From the NCBI GenBank assembly GCA_023974075.1, contig JAMFTG010000217.1, positions 62,001 to 126,000 of the forward strand: a stretch of 64,000 nt of DNA, written 5' to 3'. The notes below the pieces were generated by a model. It worked only from the letters and a program-made list of their open reading frames with translations. It was not told where the DNA came from and made no database searches. Both the position numbers and the translations under genes were made by a program. Below, in pieces: positions 1-11,663 of this stretch; positions within the stretch are counted from its first letter, which is position 1; every line of letters begins with the position of its first letter. The DNA is from Chaenocephalus aceratus (Eukaryota; Chordata; Actinopteri; Perciformes; Channichthyidae).

Positions 1-634
1 CTTGGTGACAAACTGGTCATTGACCAGAAAGCTCTTGGGGCGTTCAATATCCTGAACAATGCCAACCAGGAACAGTTTGCTAACAGGCTCACTGAGTGTG
101 TGAAGGAGATGGAGCTAACTCTTAGAGAGAAGAAAACCGACATCCAAACTAAGCTACAGAACCTTGATGTGAATCCTCAGAACGAGCTTTTCAAGACACT
201 GATTGGATGTGGTAAAGCGTGTCCTTTCTGCAGAGCGCCCTGTGAGGCAGGAGGAACAGCCCACACTGAGCACTTCGCTTCACTTCATCGTCCAGAGGGT
301 CTGGCTGGAAGCTATTGGATTAAGTCAAAAAAAACTTACCATTAACATATGTTCTTCCTCTGTGAGCAGTGACAATCGTTTTAGTCACAGTCCTTTAAAT
401 GATGAAAGGCAGTGGCACCCTTTCAAGGATTACAAAGACATTCATCCAGACTGGATGATCCAATCAGATGCAAGCCTCGAGGCATCAGACTACTGGAAAT
501 ATGTAATGGCAAAGTACAACGAACAGTTGGCTGAAGCATTTCATTTGAAGCCTGCTGATATTCCTGCAGCTTGGTTTGAAATCACACGTGAGCAAGCAGA
601 AGAAAGCCTCAAAGTGTCCTTTTATATCAAATGA
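1..634 (+). CDS. Interferon-induced very large GTPase 1-like (GVIN1/VLIG), C-terminal fragment with frameshift
   Basis: The frame is open from base 1, so the gene begins left of the window. The translation carries the hallmark C-terminal block of the very large interferon-inducible GTPases: a Cys/His-rich stretch (LIGCGKACPFCRAPCEAGG followed by HTEHFASLHRPEGLAG) and a distal segment with HPDWMIQSDASLEASDYWKY and AWFEITREQAEESLK, ending at TGA 632-634. The family is a giant, largely single-exon cytosolic GTPase induced by interferon; its biochemical role is poorly known. The first half is in frame 1 and the second in frame 2. They meet at a run of eight A at 327-334, where seven A would keep one frame; read as given, a stop follows at 343-345. 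Either the copy is a recent pseudogene or the run is miscounted. The GTPase domain is outside the window, so full-length status cannot be judged. Confidence 0.8.
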
Positions 635-915
635 GAAACTAAAAGCTTTGTGCTCACAGAGAGTCACGTCCTCCTCATCATCATCAAGTCATCATCCTCT
701 CGTGGACATTTAGATTTCACTTGATTTATATGAAGAGAAGCTCACAAAGTAACATGCTGTTTATGAGATGGCGAGGTTGACCATATATTTCACCACAAAA
801 ACTTACAAGGAATTTGTAAACAATTCAGTTTGATTAAATCAGACTTTGAATCCTACTTCTTTGGTTGTTATTGTAGTATCAGTTAATCATATTTGATTTG
901 AGTGTTTTTATTTCC
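635..915. other. 3' flank of the GVIN-like gene, no gene seen
   Basis: AT-rich sequence between the GVIN-like stop codon and the first TTAA-flanked miniature element. It probably contains the 3' UTR. No coding similarity was recognised. Confidence 0.4.
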
Positions 916-1256
916 TTAAAAGGTGGGGTAGGTAAGTTTCAGAAACCGGCTCGAGATACACTTTTTGTTATATTCCATGGAATGCTCTTAACATCCCGAC
1001 AAAAAATCCATAAAAAAATTTCATCTGTAGAAGCTGTAATACTGTAAAAAGTACAACCAATCGGATTGGATGGCCTACCTGCCTGTCAGCCTTCCATCGG
1101 GGCACAAACTTCTCTCGTGCCCTCATTGGTCATGTGCGCGTTCGTGTGTGTTGGGGGAGGGGCTCTGTGAGGAAGTGGCAGATTTTCGCCGGTTGTGTAT
1201 TTTCAAATTCTAGCACACTCGAGCCGGTTTCTCAAACTTACCTACCCCACCTTTAA
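916..1256. mobile_element. TTAA-flanked MITE, copy 1 (piggyBac-type)
   Basis: Starts and ends with TTAA. The terminal inverted repeats read AGGTGGGGTAGGTAAGTTT inward on the left and the reverse complement on the right, and extend through a GAAACCGGCTCGAG motif. No ORF. TTAA target duplication is typical of piggyBac-superfamily elements. A longer copy in opposite orientation lies at 10257-10810; the two share the CATGGAATATAACAAAAAGT block and the bases coding no protein between. Confidence 0.8.
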
Positions 1257-1289
1257 AGTAACTGATGCACAAATATTTGCTTTAAGGTT

Positions 1290-2200
1290 TTTCTGTGGTT
1301 TTATCGTAAAAATATTAACAATTTCAATGTTTTAAAATATCATCAATTCTTCATGTCAACATGAAGATTATACAATGTCTTTATTTGTATATCAAATAAG
1401 TATCTGATTCTTATTATTTACATTTTTATTGACACATTTAGAATTTTTGTCTTTTCATTTTTGAGCTGCATCAAAAGCCACAAATTTAGATTTTTAAATC
1501 AGTGAATGAATCATTGTTTTAGTGGTGGAACAGTCAACACGTAAACATGACAGAAAGTCTGTTGTAATCAAGTTAAGTTTGATATGTGACCGTTTCCCAG
1601 AGAGTTAGATTATATTCTTTTTTTGTTTCTGTGAATACATATAAACATCAGTTACAAATATTTACATATTCAATTTTTTAAATGTCATTCAATCTAAATG
1701 TCAACATGTAGATTACACATGCATTTTCTTCTTACCTTTTTGAGAAAAAATGTATTTTTTCTTTTTACCAAAACATGAAAATCTGTCTTTTTATTTCAAT
1801 TAAGTATTTACCATTTTATACAATTTACTCAAAATGTAGTTTTCGTTTTTGGCTGCTTCAAGAAAAAAAACCGTTTGAATCAAGTTAAGGCTGATCTGTG
1901 ATTGTTTTCCAGAAGGTTCATCTATTAGATTTTGTTTTGTGACTATTTCTTTGGTTGCCTTTTTAATGTTTTAAAGATATTTCTGTCTAAAACATGTATA
2001 GGTTATTCTTCAGGTTGTTTCTCTTACCTAATCCAGTATGATATGTAATTGTCTTTGCTCAAAATCTGTAGCGACTTTTTCTTTCTTTCAACTAAGCACC
2101 TGATATCATATATTTACTTTTATGAATCACTTAAAAGATCATTCAATATAGAAATGGTATTGTCAACAAATATGACAACGTTTGTTTTATTCAAGTTCAG
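1290..2200. repeat. Diverged tandem repeat, about three units of about 320 bp
   Basis: Similar blocks recur near 1320-1440, 1640-1800 and 1960-2110. Each has an ATG-TCAACATG-AGATTA type segment, followed by a poly-T/AAGT segment and a TCAAGTTAAG-TGAT-TGTG-C-TTTCCAGA segment (clear at 1568-1610 and 1880-1920). AT-rich and non-coding. The units are strongly diverged. Confidence 0.4.
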
Positions 2201-2449
2201 CATCTTAAATGATCTTTCTTTTACTCAGAATGTATAATCTTTTGTTTTGGTGAAGTACCTGATTCTTTATATTTACGTAATAAAAAAAAAAATGCATTCT
2301 TTATATTGTTAACATGTATTCTTACTACCGTTTACTATTTCAATAAAGAGACCAAATCTGCAGACTGGCTATGAATGTCTTTAATGTTTCCCAGATCAGA
2401 ATCACAGCATACAATAACTTGTAAAGTAATTCAACAAAGAATGTAAAAA

Positions 2450-2452
<3 letters not shown>

Positions 2453-2533
<81 letters not shown>
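2453..2533. repeat. (GT)n microsatellite
   Basis: Uninterrupted GT dinucleotides. Together with a second (GT)n at about 2751-2788 it brackets a block with repeated TGGGGACC/GGTCCCCA motifs (2534-2750), a common fish repeat arrangement. The ORFs through it are dinucleotide artefacts. Confidence 0.9.
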
Positions 2534-2534
<1 letters not shown>

Positions 2535-2750
2535 ACTAGCCTTACTATACTTGTGGGGACCTACATCTGTGTACATAGTCACGTGTGGGGACTCGCCTCC
2601 CTTATGGGGACAAATTGGAGGTCCCCATTAGGGAGATCATTAATTTTAGGGTGAAGACTTGGTTAGGTTTAGGATTAGGGTAAGGTTTAGGATAAGTCTC
2701 CAGGAAATGCATGTAAGTCAATGTAATGTCCCCTGAAGTGATGTATACAT

Positions 2751-2789
<39 letters not shown>

Positions 2790-3381
2790 ACCTTGTGTTA
2801 CTCTATTAAGTCATTTTGGTTTGCTTGGCTGACTGCAGTTTGTTGAGGCCAGTTTCAACTGTTAACCTGAAACTCTTCACTGCTACATCATATAAGGGCA
2901 CCACAACCTCCATGACATTTTAAATAAATTGATTACTGACATCTTGTGGACATTTAATGCAACAACACCTACTTAGAATATAAAATCAGGATTTCTCAGG
3001 TTTTCTAATTATGTTTCTCTTGAAAAACATGGAGACATGAAACTATAAACATTTGCCCTACATTTTTTCTAAATGTAAAAACTCCTTGGTCATTTATATT
3101 TGGATCAGCCATGTCTATTAATACATTAAATTGAGGTTTCACCTGGCAAACACTATTGTTGCTTCAAGACTTGCAAAGTGAAAAGAGAACAGTAACAAAT
3201 TGCAAAAAGGGCTTAATATATTCAAAAAGTCAAATGTTTTTCCGTGTGCAAATACAAACGTTAAAATACGTAATTTTTTCATGAATTATCATAAAGGGTA
3301 GATTGATTCATTTTCTATCAAAAGACAAAAGTGTCTAGATACATCATTGATCCAGCAATAATTCTTAACACTACTGTACAA

Positions 3382-3419
<38 letters not shown>

Positions 3420-3689
3420 ATGTCGATTAATCGGTTAACAGAAAGTTGTTGTTTAGCTACCATCTCCAGCTTCTACGATATTCATGTTGAAGATGTTTTC
3501 TATAATGTTATGGAGCAGATAAATCAAGTAGCCTATATAACCAGCAGATAATGTTAGCTAACAAAGCAAATAACCTCTGGTTGGAGAGCCTTATACTAAA
3601 AGCAGGCTTAATAATAATATTTTAACAGTGAGAGTAAATCCAAAAATTGACATTATATCTAAGATATAAATTGATTTGCATTTAACCGT
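2534..3689. other. Gene-free interval with simple repeats
   Basis: Holds a GGGGACC-rich repeat block, a second (GT)n tract and an (AAT)n tract at about 3381-3417. The rest is AT-rich sequence in which I recognise nothing. Confidence 0.5.
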
Positions 3690-4790
3690 GGGAAATAAGT
3701 ATTTGATCCCCTTGCAAGTGGGTAAACTTACAAAATCGTGATGAACAATCCAGAATTTGATTTATATTTTAGATTCTTCAAAGTAGCCCCCTTTTGCCTT
3801 GATGGCAGCTTTGCACACTCTTGGCTTCTTTCAGCTTCATGAGGTCGTCACCTGGAATGGTTTTCCAACCGTCTTGAAGGACTTCCCAGAGGTGGGCTGC
3901 TTTTCCTTCACTCCGCGGCCCAACTGATGGTGGAGGCCAGGTCATCTGACGCAGCACTCACTTTCCTTCTTAGTCAAATAGCCCTCACATAGCCTGGAGG
4001 TGTGTCTGGGGTCATTGTGTTGTTGAAAAACAAATGATTGTCCCAGTAGACGCAGACCAGATGGGATGGCATAGCGCTGAAGAATGCTGTGGTAGCCATG
4101 CTGGTTAAGTGTGCCTTGAATTCTGAATACATCACCAACAGTGACACCAGCAAAGCCCCCCCACACCTCCTCCTCCATGCTTCACGGTGGGAACCACACA
4201 TGCAGAAACCATTCGCTCGCCCTCTCTGCGTCTCACAAAGACACAGAGGTTGGAACCAAAAATCTCAAATTCTGACTCATGAGACCAAAGTAGAGATTTC
4301 CACTGTCTGATGTCCATTCCTTGTGTTTCTTGGCCCAAACAATTCTCTTCTTGTTGTTGTTGATCCTCAGTAGTGGATCTTTGCAGCAGTTGGACCATGA
4401 AGGCCTGTTTCACGCAGTCTCCTCGCGTTCGATTGTTTTCGCGACTGCACTTAAGGATACATTCAAAGTTCTTGAAATTATCCCGATCGACTGGCCTTCA
4501 TTTCTTAGTAATGAAAGTAAGTAATGATGGACGGTCGTTTCTCTTTACTGAGTTGAGTGGTTCTTGCCATAATATGGATTCCAACAGTAGTCAGATAGGC
4601 TTTCCACTGTGCACTAACCCTACCTCTGCACAACACAGCTGATGAAGGCAAGTGTTTCCACAAATTGGACAAGGCACACGTGTTAATTGAAAACCATTCC
4701 AGGTGACGACCTCATGAGGCTGACTGAGATAAGCCAAGGCAAAAGGGGGCTACTTTGAAGAATCTAAAATATATAGGTCACCCAAGAAAT
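3690..4790 (-). mobile_element. Tc1-like transposon fossil with decayed transposase
   Basis: The minus strand reads Tc1-family transposase pieces: LFRIQGTLNQHGYHSILQ-like text (here VFRIQGTLNQHGYHSILQRY), IPSGLRLLGQSFVFQQ and NDPRHTSRLCEGYLTKKESE at 4178-3942. An upstream, frame-shifted N-proximal part (QWKSLLWSHESEFEIFGSN) lies at about 4320-4240. The catalytic-region block that normally reads DNDPKH is HNDPRH. A perfect 31-base inverted repeat (3770-3800 and 4736-4766, core AAAGTAGCCCCCTTTTGCC) continues inward with similarity for about 100 bases, so the ends are long inverted repeats. Frameshifts make it inactive. Confidence 0.85.
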
Positions 4791-5249
4791 GAGCCCACTT
4801 ACCTTCAGAAGATTCTTTCAAGTGTACCCAGGAATGAGAAGCCTTATGTCTTCACACTTTGTCGGTAATTTATCTGACACAGCTGTCCCACTGCCGAAAA
4901 TTAGATTTCTTTGCATTTTCATCTTTAAAATATAATTCAAGAGAAGGATGTTTATATCAGCCAAATATCAAAAGTGACTAGTACTTTTAACATCATTTCC
5001 AACTTACCTTTTTTAATGGTTGGTGAAATGCAGTTTTCCATCTGCATTCAAATGTGCTTAAAAACAAAAAAATACTGAGGTTGAACATGCAGTCAAGATA
5101 AAGTATAGCTCATGGAGGAATGACTAAATAGGATGCACAGCGTTTTAAACAAAATAAAATGATTATAAAAGCCAAGTTACACAACAGGTATCTGCCATTT
5201 GCGGGCGTGCAAGTAGGCAACGGTTCATCTTCTTTCTTTCGTATAACGT
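4791..5249. other. Intergenic, nothing recognised
   Basis: AT-rich sequence between the Tc1 fossil and the LINE fragment. No coding similarity, inverted repeats or arrays noticed. Confidence 0.3.
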
Positions 5250-5560
5250 TTAGATGTCCAACTCGGTGTCGTGTAGCCATGCCCGCATCTCTGGTCCTAG
5301 GTCGAAGAGGCTGGCTTCCGAGGGTGGTCCATATAAGGGGCAGATGGTGATTATATGGACAGCGGTCTGCTCAGGGTCACCGCACTCGCATGCCGCACTG
5401 TCCGCCAAGCCCCACGTCTTCATCGAGGCTTTAAAGCGACCGACCCCAGTTCGCAGACGGTTCAGAGTGGTCCACTGCCGGCGCGGTAGGTCGTCTCCTC
5501 CAATGGTGCCATCTCCTGGGTCCCAGATGGTGCCATCTCCTGGGTCCCAGATGTAACGGT
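5250..5560 (-). mobile_element. Non-LTR retrotransposon (LINE) 3' ORF fragment
   Basis: The minus strand encodes RRQWTTLNRLRTGVGRFKAS, KTWGLADSAACECGDPEQTA and HIITICPLYGPPSEASLFDL, the Cys/His-containing tail found at the end of many LINE reverse-transcriptase polyproteins. The upstream end is broken in a short direct duplication (CTGGGTCCCAGATGGTGCCA twice, about 5509-5552), after which similarity stops. No reverse-transcriptase core remains. Confidence 0.75.
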
Positions 5561-6029
5561 TCATGATGAGCCACTGATATCGATTGTGGACTGGACAATA
5601 TGTTATTCTGAGGCAATACACAATAATGAGGTACCATTGCCATGTAATAAGGAGAAAGCTAAACATGAATCTGGTTGGAGAAAAACAAAGAAAGAAAGAC
5701 ATGTGTTCTCTGACTCTTAATTACTCATTATTTTACTAAGATTTAAAAGCCATGTAAATATTTTAAAACTGCCGATCACACAATTGCCACTTTCAAAAGT
5801 TAATACAGATGGCATTGTCTTATCAAATTGTAGACTTGACCAAATAAGCTTCTAAAAATATAGTTGTCGACCAAAGCACCGTTTTCTATTCGCCTCCAAG
5901 ACTTAAATAAATACCATGATTTTTATTTATTACTTTAACTTTAAAGTACTTCCAGGGCATTGTCTTGACCCCCTATGTAACCATATTATGTTGGACTGTG
6001 TGTTTTAAGCTGCATAGTACCAGTAGTGC
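5561..6029. other. Intergenic, nothing recognised
   Basis: AT-rich sequence after the LINE fragment, without recognisable genes or repeats. Confidence 0.3.
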
Positions 6030-6345
6030 AAAGTAACTAAGTACATTTACTCAAGTATTGTACTTACTATGACATATTTGTATTTCACTTTACCATTTAA
6101 TGTTACTTTATACTCCAATCCACTACATCTCAGAGGCAAATATTGCACTTTTTTACTTCACTATATTTCTATTAGAAGTTACTTTTTTACAGATAGTCAC
6201 ACATGATATGCTGATATGGTATAATGCAATACTGTACCACCAATCTACACAGTATCTAAATTGGTCCACATTGACAAACTATAATCCTAATATGCTCTTA
6301 TTATATGTATTAAAACAGATAAATATAATGAACATAATATAAGAT
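6030..6345. repeat. Interspersed repeat of the AAGTACATTTACTCAAGTA family
   Basis: Begins with AAGTACATTTACTCAAGTAT and contains the CTCCAATCCACTACATCTCAG block. The same building blocks recur at about 11280-11465, 12630-12870, 21476-21745 and 56272-56720. Non-coding fish interspersed repeat; its class is not determined here. Confidence 0.55.
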
Positions 6346-7993
6346 CCGTTAAGATTCTGCACTTTTTCTTTCGATACTTATACATATCGTTTTGAAGCTT
6401 ATGTAACTACTGTCAATTAACACTCCAGCCAGAATCAATAAAGAATGGTCGTTTATTAAGTCTGCATTATTGAATCAATGTGGATTCTTACAGTAAATGC
6501 TGGACACAGCTGCTTGATAGTTTATAAAGTTCCTTCACTGATCACTTAACGAACTCCCTCCTGCTGAGGTACAAAGGTTACTATATAAAAAGTGTGCACA
6601 TTTATTTAGTATCCTATCCATGTGAATATGTTTTAAGTGGGGGTGGACCTCACGTCCTCTAGGGGGGTCCGGAGGCCCCCGGGAAGTTAAATGCATCAAC
6701 CTTGTGTACTTTGAGGGCAAAATTAACTAAATCTATGGATACATCTGTCAACACCCATATGAAACTTAACTGTATACATTTCAATAATTAAAAAAAGATA
6801 AGAATAATACTTTTTTTTATTTATCTTTGTGCATATGTAACTATTTACTCTTTTTAAAAAAAAATGTATTTGTTGTATGTCCAATAGTATGAATTGTAAT
6901 AATTTCATCGATGTTTTACATTCATTCGATTTTCTTTAGGGTGCTGCGTGACGTTGAACCTGCGACATACAACCTGTGACCTATGAACCTGTATTTGTAT
7001 GCTACCAATGGAGCTATTGAACCTAAGAACTTGAGGCCTGTTTCCGACTACTATTGTGGAACATTACAATAATATAAAAGTGTGCCTTGGAAATATGTGT
7101 TTCCATATATGGTGACCAAACTGTTTCAGACCCACTGAGATAACTTAGACTAAAGTTAACTGTGTAAACATTACATTACCTACATTAGGTATTACCTCTC
7201 AGCCTATCCGTTATCATAGCTAGCTAGCACCAGATGCTAACAACCATCCCCGTTTTAGGTGCCGGAGCGGTGTTCCGGCAGCATTATACCCCTGATGACT
7301 CTTCACTTAATACATAAATAGTATTTAATATAGTTATAAAGAATGTGACGTGTGATAACATTTGGATAAACCGCATGAACCGATGGACCACATAACTTCC
7401 ATGCTCACATTAACGTTAGCTGATTCTACTTTTGGCTAATTTAGCTTTGCTATCATTATTCCTAGGTAAACATAGTAATCTTAGTCACTGTACTAGATGA
7501 CAAAATAAATCCGACTACTCACCTTTATTAGCTTGTCTGTAGGAAATAAATGGATGTTGTCAGTGATGCAGTGACGAGTCCAAAAAAAACCGGTGAGTTA
7601 GCATTTTAACACTTCCGGTTCCCGCTCGGAGTCTTCTTCTTCTTCTTGACTCGTCGCACTTTTATTGATGCGCAAGGTTAAAGTTCACGGGATTACGATC
7701 CGCCAGGAGTTGCCAATAGAAATGAATAGACGGGAGCATGTTGTTTCTTACACGACCACTAGAGGTGCTACACTTTAAAACGTGGCTATGGGTCGTATTT
7801 GGGTCGGAAAACAATCGACCTATTTGGTCGTATTAGTTGGAGGACTTGTTGTTATACACATAGCTGGTGATACTTGTGTTCTTTATATTATTCTGAAATG
7901 GGCCATTGAGCAGAATTACCCACGTTTTTCATTGCACAACTACAGTGTATTGTTTATGACATTAAACCTTTGAAATCTTGATATGCATATACG
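6346..7993. other. Gene-free interval
   Basis: AT-rich with a short GC-rich patch (about 6638-6690) and a TTC-rich patch at about 7633-7649. No gene recognised; the small ORFs resemble nothing I know. Confidence 0.35.
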
Positions 7994-8280
7994 CAGGGGT
8001 TAAGTTGGGATTTGATATGTGGGGGGGCTGTGTTTTTTTTTTTGGGGGGGGGGGGCAATATATGATGCCAAATCCTAAAGCAACTGCTCCTGTATCAGAT
8101 GCACTATTTCATGCCACCAATCGAGAAAGTAACATAGAAGTATGTCAAATAGACCGTCTTTTTATTAGTATTATTTAACGGGAATGAATTTACATTTGAA
8201 ATTATTAATATATACACAAACATTTTTCACAAATTACAGACCTTCAAATTGCCATTTTAAGTCAACATTTCTCTGCACAC

Positions 8281-9218
8281 TTACTCAAGAACATTAAAAA
8301 CAACTATGTGAGTACAGAGACGTATTATCTGAATTGATTGAGGAATGAAAGTCCACATCAATATAAGCAGTTCAACAACATTACTGTATGTACGACCAGC
8401 TACTTCATCAAATCCCAGATGGGCTGATAGGGGGAAGCCTGCAGTCGTGCATCTTTGTCTACAGGCTAAATGGTCTGCAGACCTGGTAGCTACCCACTTC
8501 CTCACATATTTTGTGGGGTCCCAAGAGGTAAGAGGAGGTCTAACCATTTGAATGAACATTAGAGCAGAGACATTTTGAGTTTTCAGTTGTGAGCGCATTG
8601 ATGTTACAACTGCATTCATTTCTGAGAAACCCCTCTCACACTCTGCACTGCTCACAGCAATAGTTTCCACTGCATTCTTAAGCTTTAGAAGGGACATGTG
8701 CATCGGCACACTGGCATTCTCCTTAAAGTCCCTATAACTTTGCTTAACACCGGAGAATCCTGTTTTCAAAAGAGTGCATAGCTCTCTTATTTCACACTCA
8801 CCATACATTAATGGTAGAGGGCTTGGCCATGTCTTTGTATCAAGAACATTGACCTTTTGAAAGAGGGATTCCTCTTCACTGAGTATGGCCGGTTATTTTT
8901 TGCAATGTAGTATGCCGTTCTAAAGACATTATGGGTGGAAGCCAAAATGTCTTTTTGAGTTTTTAGAAAGCTTGATTTTAAAGCTTCTTCATTTTGTCTT
9001 TTTACTATGTCCTGTGCTAATTTGTGACTCTGTGAGACACTATGTTCATTTATTTTCTTTCTCAAAGATTTCATTTGCTTCTCATTGCTGTTGCCATATG
9101 GGCCTACCCTACAGTTCTGCCATTCAGTAGAGAATGAGTACCTCTGTTTCCCTGTTCTCATTGCTCCAAGGGATCCCGCTTCCCTGCATGATTTGCATCC
9201 TATTTTTTTTATTTCCAA
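8281..9218 (-). pseudogene. hAT transposase-derived ORF remnant (E3 SUMO ligase KIAA1586/ZNF862-like)
   Basis: There are two minus-strand blocks in different frames. Block 9218-8808 includes KTGKQ-like RTGKQRYSFSTEWQNCRVGP and INEHSVSQSHKLAQDIVKRQ, typical of the N-proximal region of KIAA1586-type proteins. Block 8808-8281 has the C-terminal hAT dimerisation motif AECERGFSEMN and a following SALMFIQMVRPPL segment. In intact relatives several hundred residues separate these regions; here they abut at about 8808 with a stop and frame change. This is an internally deleted, non-functional coding remnant inside the hAT element, not a host gene. Confidence 0.75.
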
Positions 9219-10256
9219 CTATTAGAAATGTTATATTTCTGTGTAAAATATTCCAATTGACTTTGATTCCAGCAGTCAGGCAAGTTGTCAGCCTTTCCTA
9301 CACTGCTTCCCTGCTCTGCTCCTCCTCAGGCTGCTCTGCTCTCCTCAGCCTGCTCTACTCCTCTCCTCAAGTTCCTCCACTCCCTTCCCTTCTTTACGCT
9401 GCTCTGATCCTTTCTCTTTTCCAAGCTGCCCTGCTCGCCCATCACCTGCCTTGTTCGGCTCAACTCTGCATTTAAATGTAGGATAATTAACAAAGGAACT
9501 TATGGTGAATAAATAAAAGATACAAATGGCTTTGACACGCTAAGTAGCAGTGATGTCTTGCATACCTTTTAAAGAAGTCTGTAACTTTCCTCCTTTTTGC
9601 TTCACTCATTTCTGCATCATGCCTCACTTTAAACTCTGAAACTTTCAAAGAGAAAGGAAATAAATATATGCATATATCAGCTTTATGCACACACATACAT
9701 AGCATCAAGCTGGGGCCAGTTGTTTCATGAGAGGGGTACAATAAAAGCAGGTTAAATTGACAAAAACAGTATAAAGTAATTTTGTAAAATAAACATAAAA
9801 TACAATAATTGGTATTTGTTTTGGTAAATTTAAGTGACAATTTAATTAAAAAACATAAACAGTATTAGCTTTTAAAAGGTAATGAACAGTTTAATCTCAA
9901 CTGTACATCCGGGTCTCTGATTTGATTTAATTCCAATAAATCGTAATATTGTAACCTTTTTTTGGAGGGTTTGCCTCCCCCCCCTAGAACCGCCCCTGCA
10001 TAGCATGGTTTAGGAAACGGGCGCTCTGCACGGAAGAACCGCAGCCGAGTCCCGCGGGAGGTGCTGCGGTGTAAAGCTCACGATCGGAGCAGAGACACAC
10101 GTTCACTGACAAAGCCGACAAACTATAGCTGGTCGCAGAGATCTGCTATTCTAAAAATAAAGTCAACAATATCGACCATTGGCTGGTGTCTTTCTCTTAG
10201 TTTAAGAAATGCTTGATTTGATCAAAAGTTAGTCAAACAAAAAAACGTTATTTAAC

Positions 10257-10810
10257 TTAAAGGTGGGGTAGGTAAGTTTGAGAAACCGGCTCGAGATCGC
10301 AAGAATTTGAAAATACACAACCGGAGAAAATCTGCCACTTCCTCACAGAGCCCCTCCCCCAACACACACGAACGCGCACATGACCAATGAGGGCACGAGC
10401 TAACCTTAATATCAGGAGACTTATGCGAAGTCTCTATCTCAATTCAGTCACTTTTAGAGTGAATGAATACAAATAGAGCTTTAAAACTTTGATAAAGGTT
10501 TCCCCCTCTGCAGAAAGTCAGCTTACGACAGAGTGCAGATAATGGACAATGTGTAGGGCACGAGATAAGTGTGTGCCCCGATGGAAGGCTGACAGGCAGG
10601 TAGGCCATCCAGTTATTTTAGCCGGCCCGGCTCAGATGATTGGTTGTACTTGTTACAGTATTACGGCTTCTTCAGATGACATTTTGTTATGTATTTATTG
10701 TCAAAGCACTTCAGATATTCATTGCTATCGGGATGTTAAGAGCATTCCATGGAATATAACAAAAAGTGTATCTCGAGCCGTTTTCTGAAACTTACCTACC
10801 CCACCTTTAA
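10257..10810. mobile_element. TTAA-flanked MITE, copy 2, nested in the hAT element
   Basis: TTAA at both ends (10257-10260 and 10807-10810). Terminal inverted repeats AGGTGGGGTAGGTAAGTTTG...AAACTTACCTACCCCACCT match copy 1 at 916-1256 in opposite orientation. It is about 200 bp longer than copy 1 in the centre, so copy 1 is probably a deletion form. Its place inside the hAT shows it inserted after the hAT. Confidence 0.8.
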
Positions 10811-11261
10811 TGGTAGTCAAACGTAAAACCCGAATATCAGACGAATTCATGTTAAAAAACCTGTCAGGTATTACCTATTTTTCTCCACACTTTTTCCCGG
10901 ATTCACCTGTCACTCTGCCGGCTGTCTGTGTGACTGACGGAAGAGACAGTGTGGTCGCGGATCAGCCAAGTAGATTTGAAGAAAATAAAGAAAGGGGAAA
11001 CCCGCGAAAAATTTGAAAAATGCAAGTCATCGTCGCGTCATCTTATTTATGTTCCCTACAGCTAGAAAGAGTGTTTTATTGATTTTTCGAATTATTAAGA
11101 ACCTTAAACATATAGAAAGAAAAGTTTTAACATGTATATATGTTTTGTGTTAACATATGATATAGGCATGCTGCATACATTGTTAAAAATATGCGAGGGG
11201 CATGACGTCAGAGCATTTTCCAATGTGCTGGTGTTTAGCCCCGGCCCAATTTAACCCCTGC

Positions 11262-11663
11262 GATATACGGCATTATGCAGTGCTGTAGTACCAATATACA
11301 CAGTATATATAGTATCTAATCTCGTCCACATTGACAAACTATAATCCTAAAATGCTGCAATCCATTCTGCAACAAGGACTCTAACTTGTAATACTTGAAG
11401 TGCACTTAGCTGGTAATACTTATGTTCTTTATTCTGAAATGGGCCATAGTGCAGAATGAGTAATAAGACTACCATGCTGCATTCCCAGCAGGGTGACTCT
11501 CCTACATTGTGCTGACAGCTGACCTGTGCTGTGGGGAAGTCAGGAGAGCTTCCAGCCTGTCTGCAGTTACTCTCACTTATCAAACACAACGGTGAAATCA
11601 AGAGCTTTTTCTCCAATCTAATCCTGCTGGACTTCGAGCACTGACTGGGGGCGTTTCTTTACA
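11262..11663. other. 5' flank of crat
   Basis: Contains a piece of the ACTCAAGTA-type repeat family (about 11280-11465), then about 200 bp of more balanced composition directly before the proposed first coding exon. No TATA box was recognised. The promoter is inferred from position only. Confidence 0.35.

Larger units (their letters stand above)
7994..11260 (-). mobile_element. hAT-superfamily transposon remnant with KIAA1586-like ORF
   Basis: Ends are inverted: CAGGGGTTAAGTTGGGAT on the left and GGCCCAATTTAACCCCTG on the right. The flanking 8-mers CATATACG (7986-7993) and GATATACG (11262-11269) match at 7 of 8 with one extra base at the right end, fitting a hAT target duplication. The minus strand carries N-terminal MSEAKRRKVTDFFKR (about 9620-9570), an internal block and the hAT C-terminal dimerisation block SSAECERGFSEMNAVVTSMR (about 8650-8590). 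The transposase centre is missing. A TTAA-flanked MITE (10257-10810) is nested inside. A 410-bp derivative lies at 43929-44338. Confidence 0.8.

Noticed and set aside
327..334. Programmed frameshifting at the A8 run
   Set aside because: No family precedent, and a second homopolymer gain in hmgcs1 makes sequencing error or mutation simpler.
2340..2654. Thr-His / Cys-Val repeat ORFs at (GT)n tracts, here and at 21014, 35431, 42163 and 60478
   Set aside because: Dinucleotide microsatellite translations with no coding evidence.
8281..9218. Host KIAA1586-like gene
   Set aside because: The blocks lie within hAT terminal inverted repeats, in different frames, with the central region deleted.
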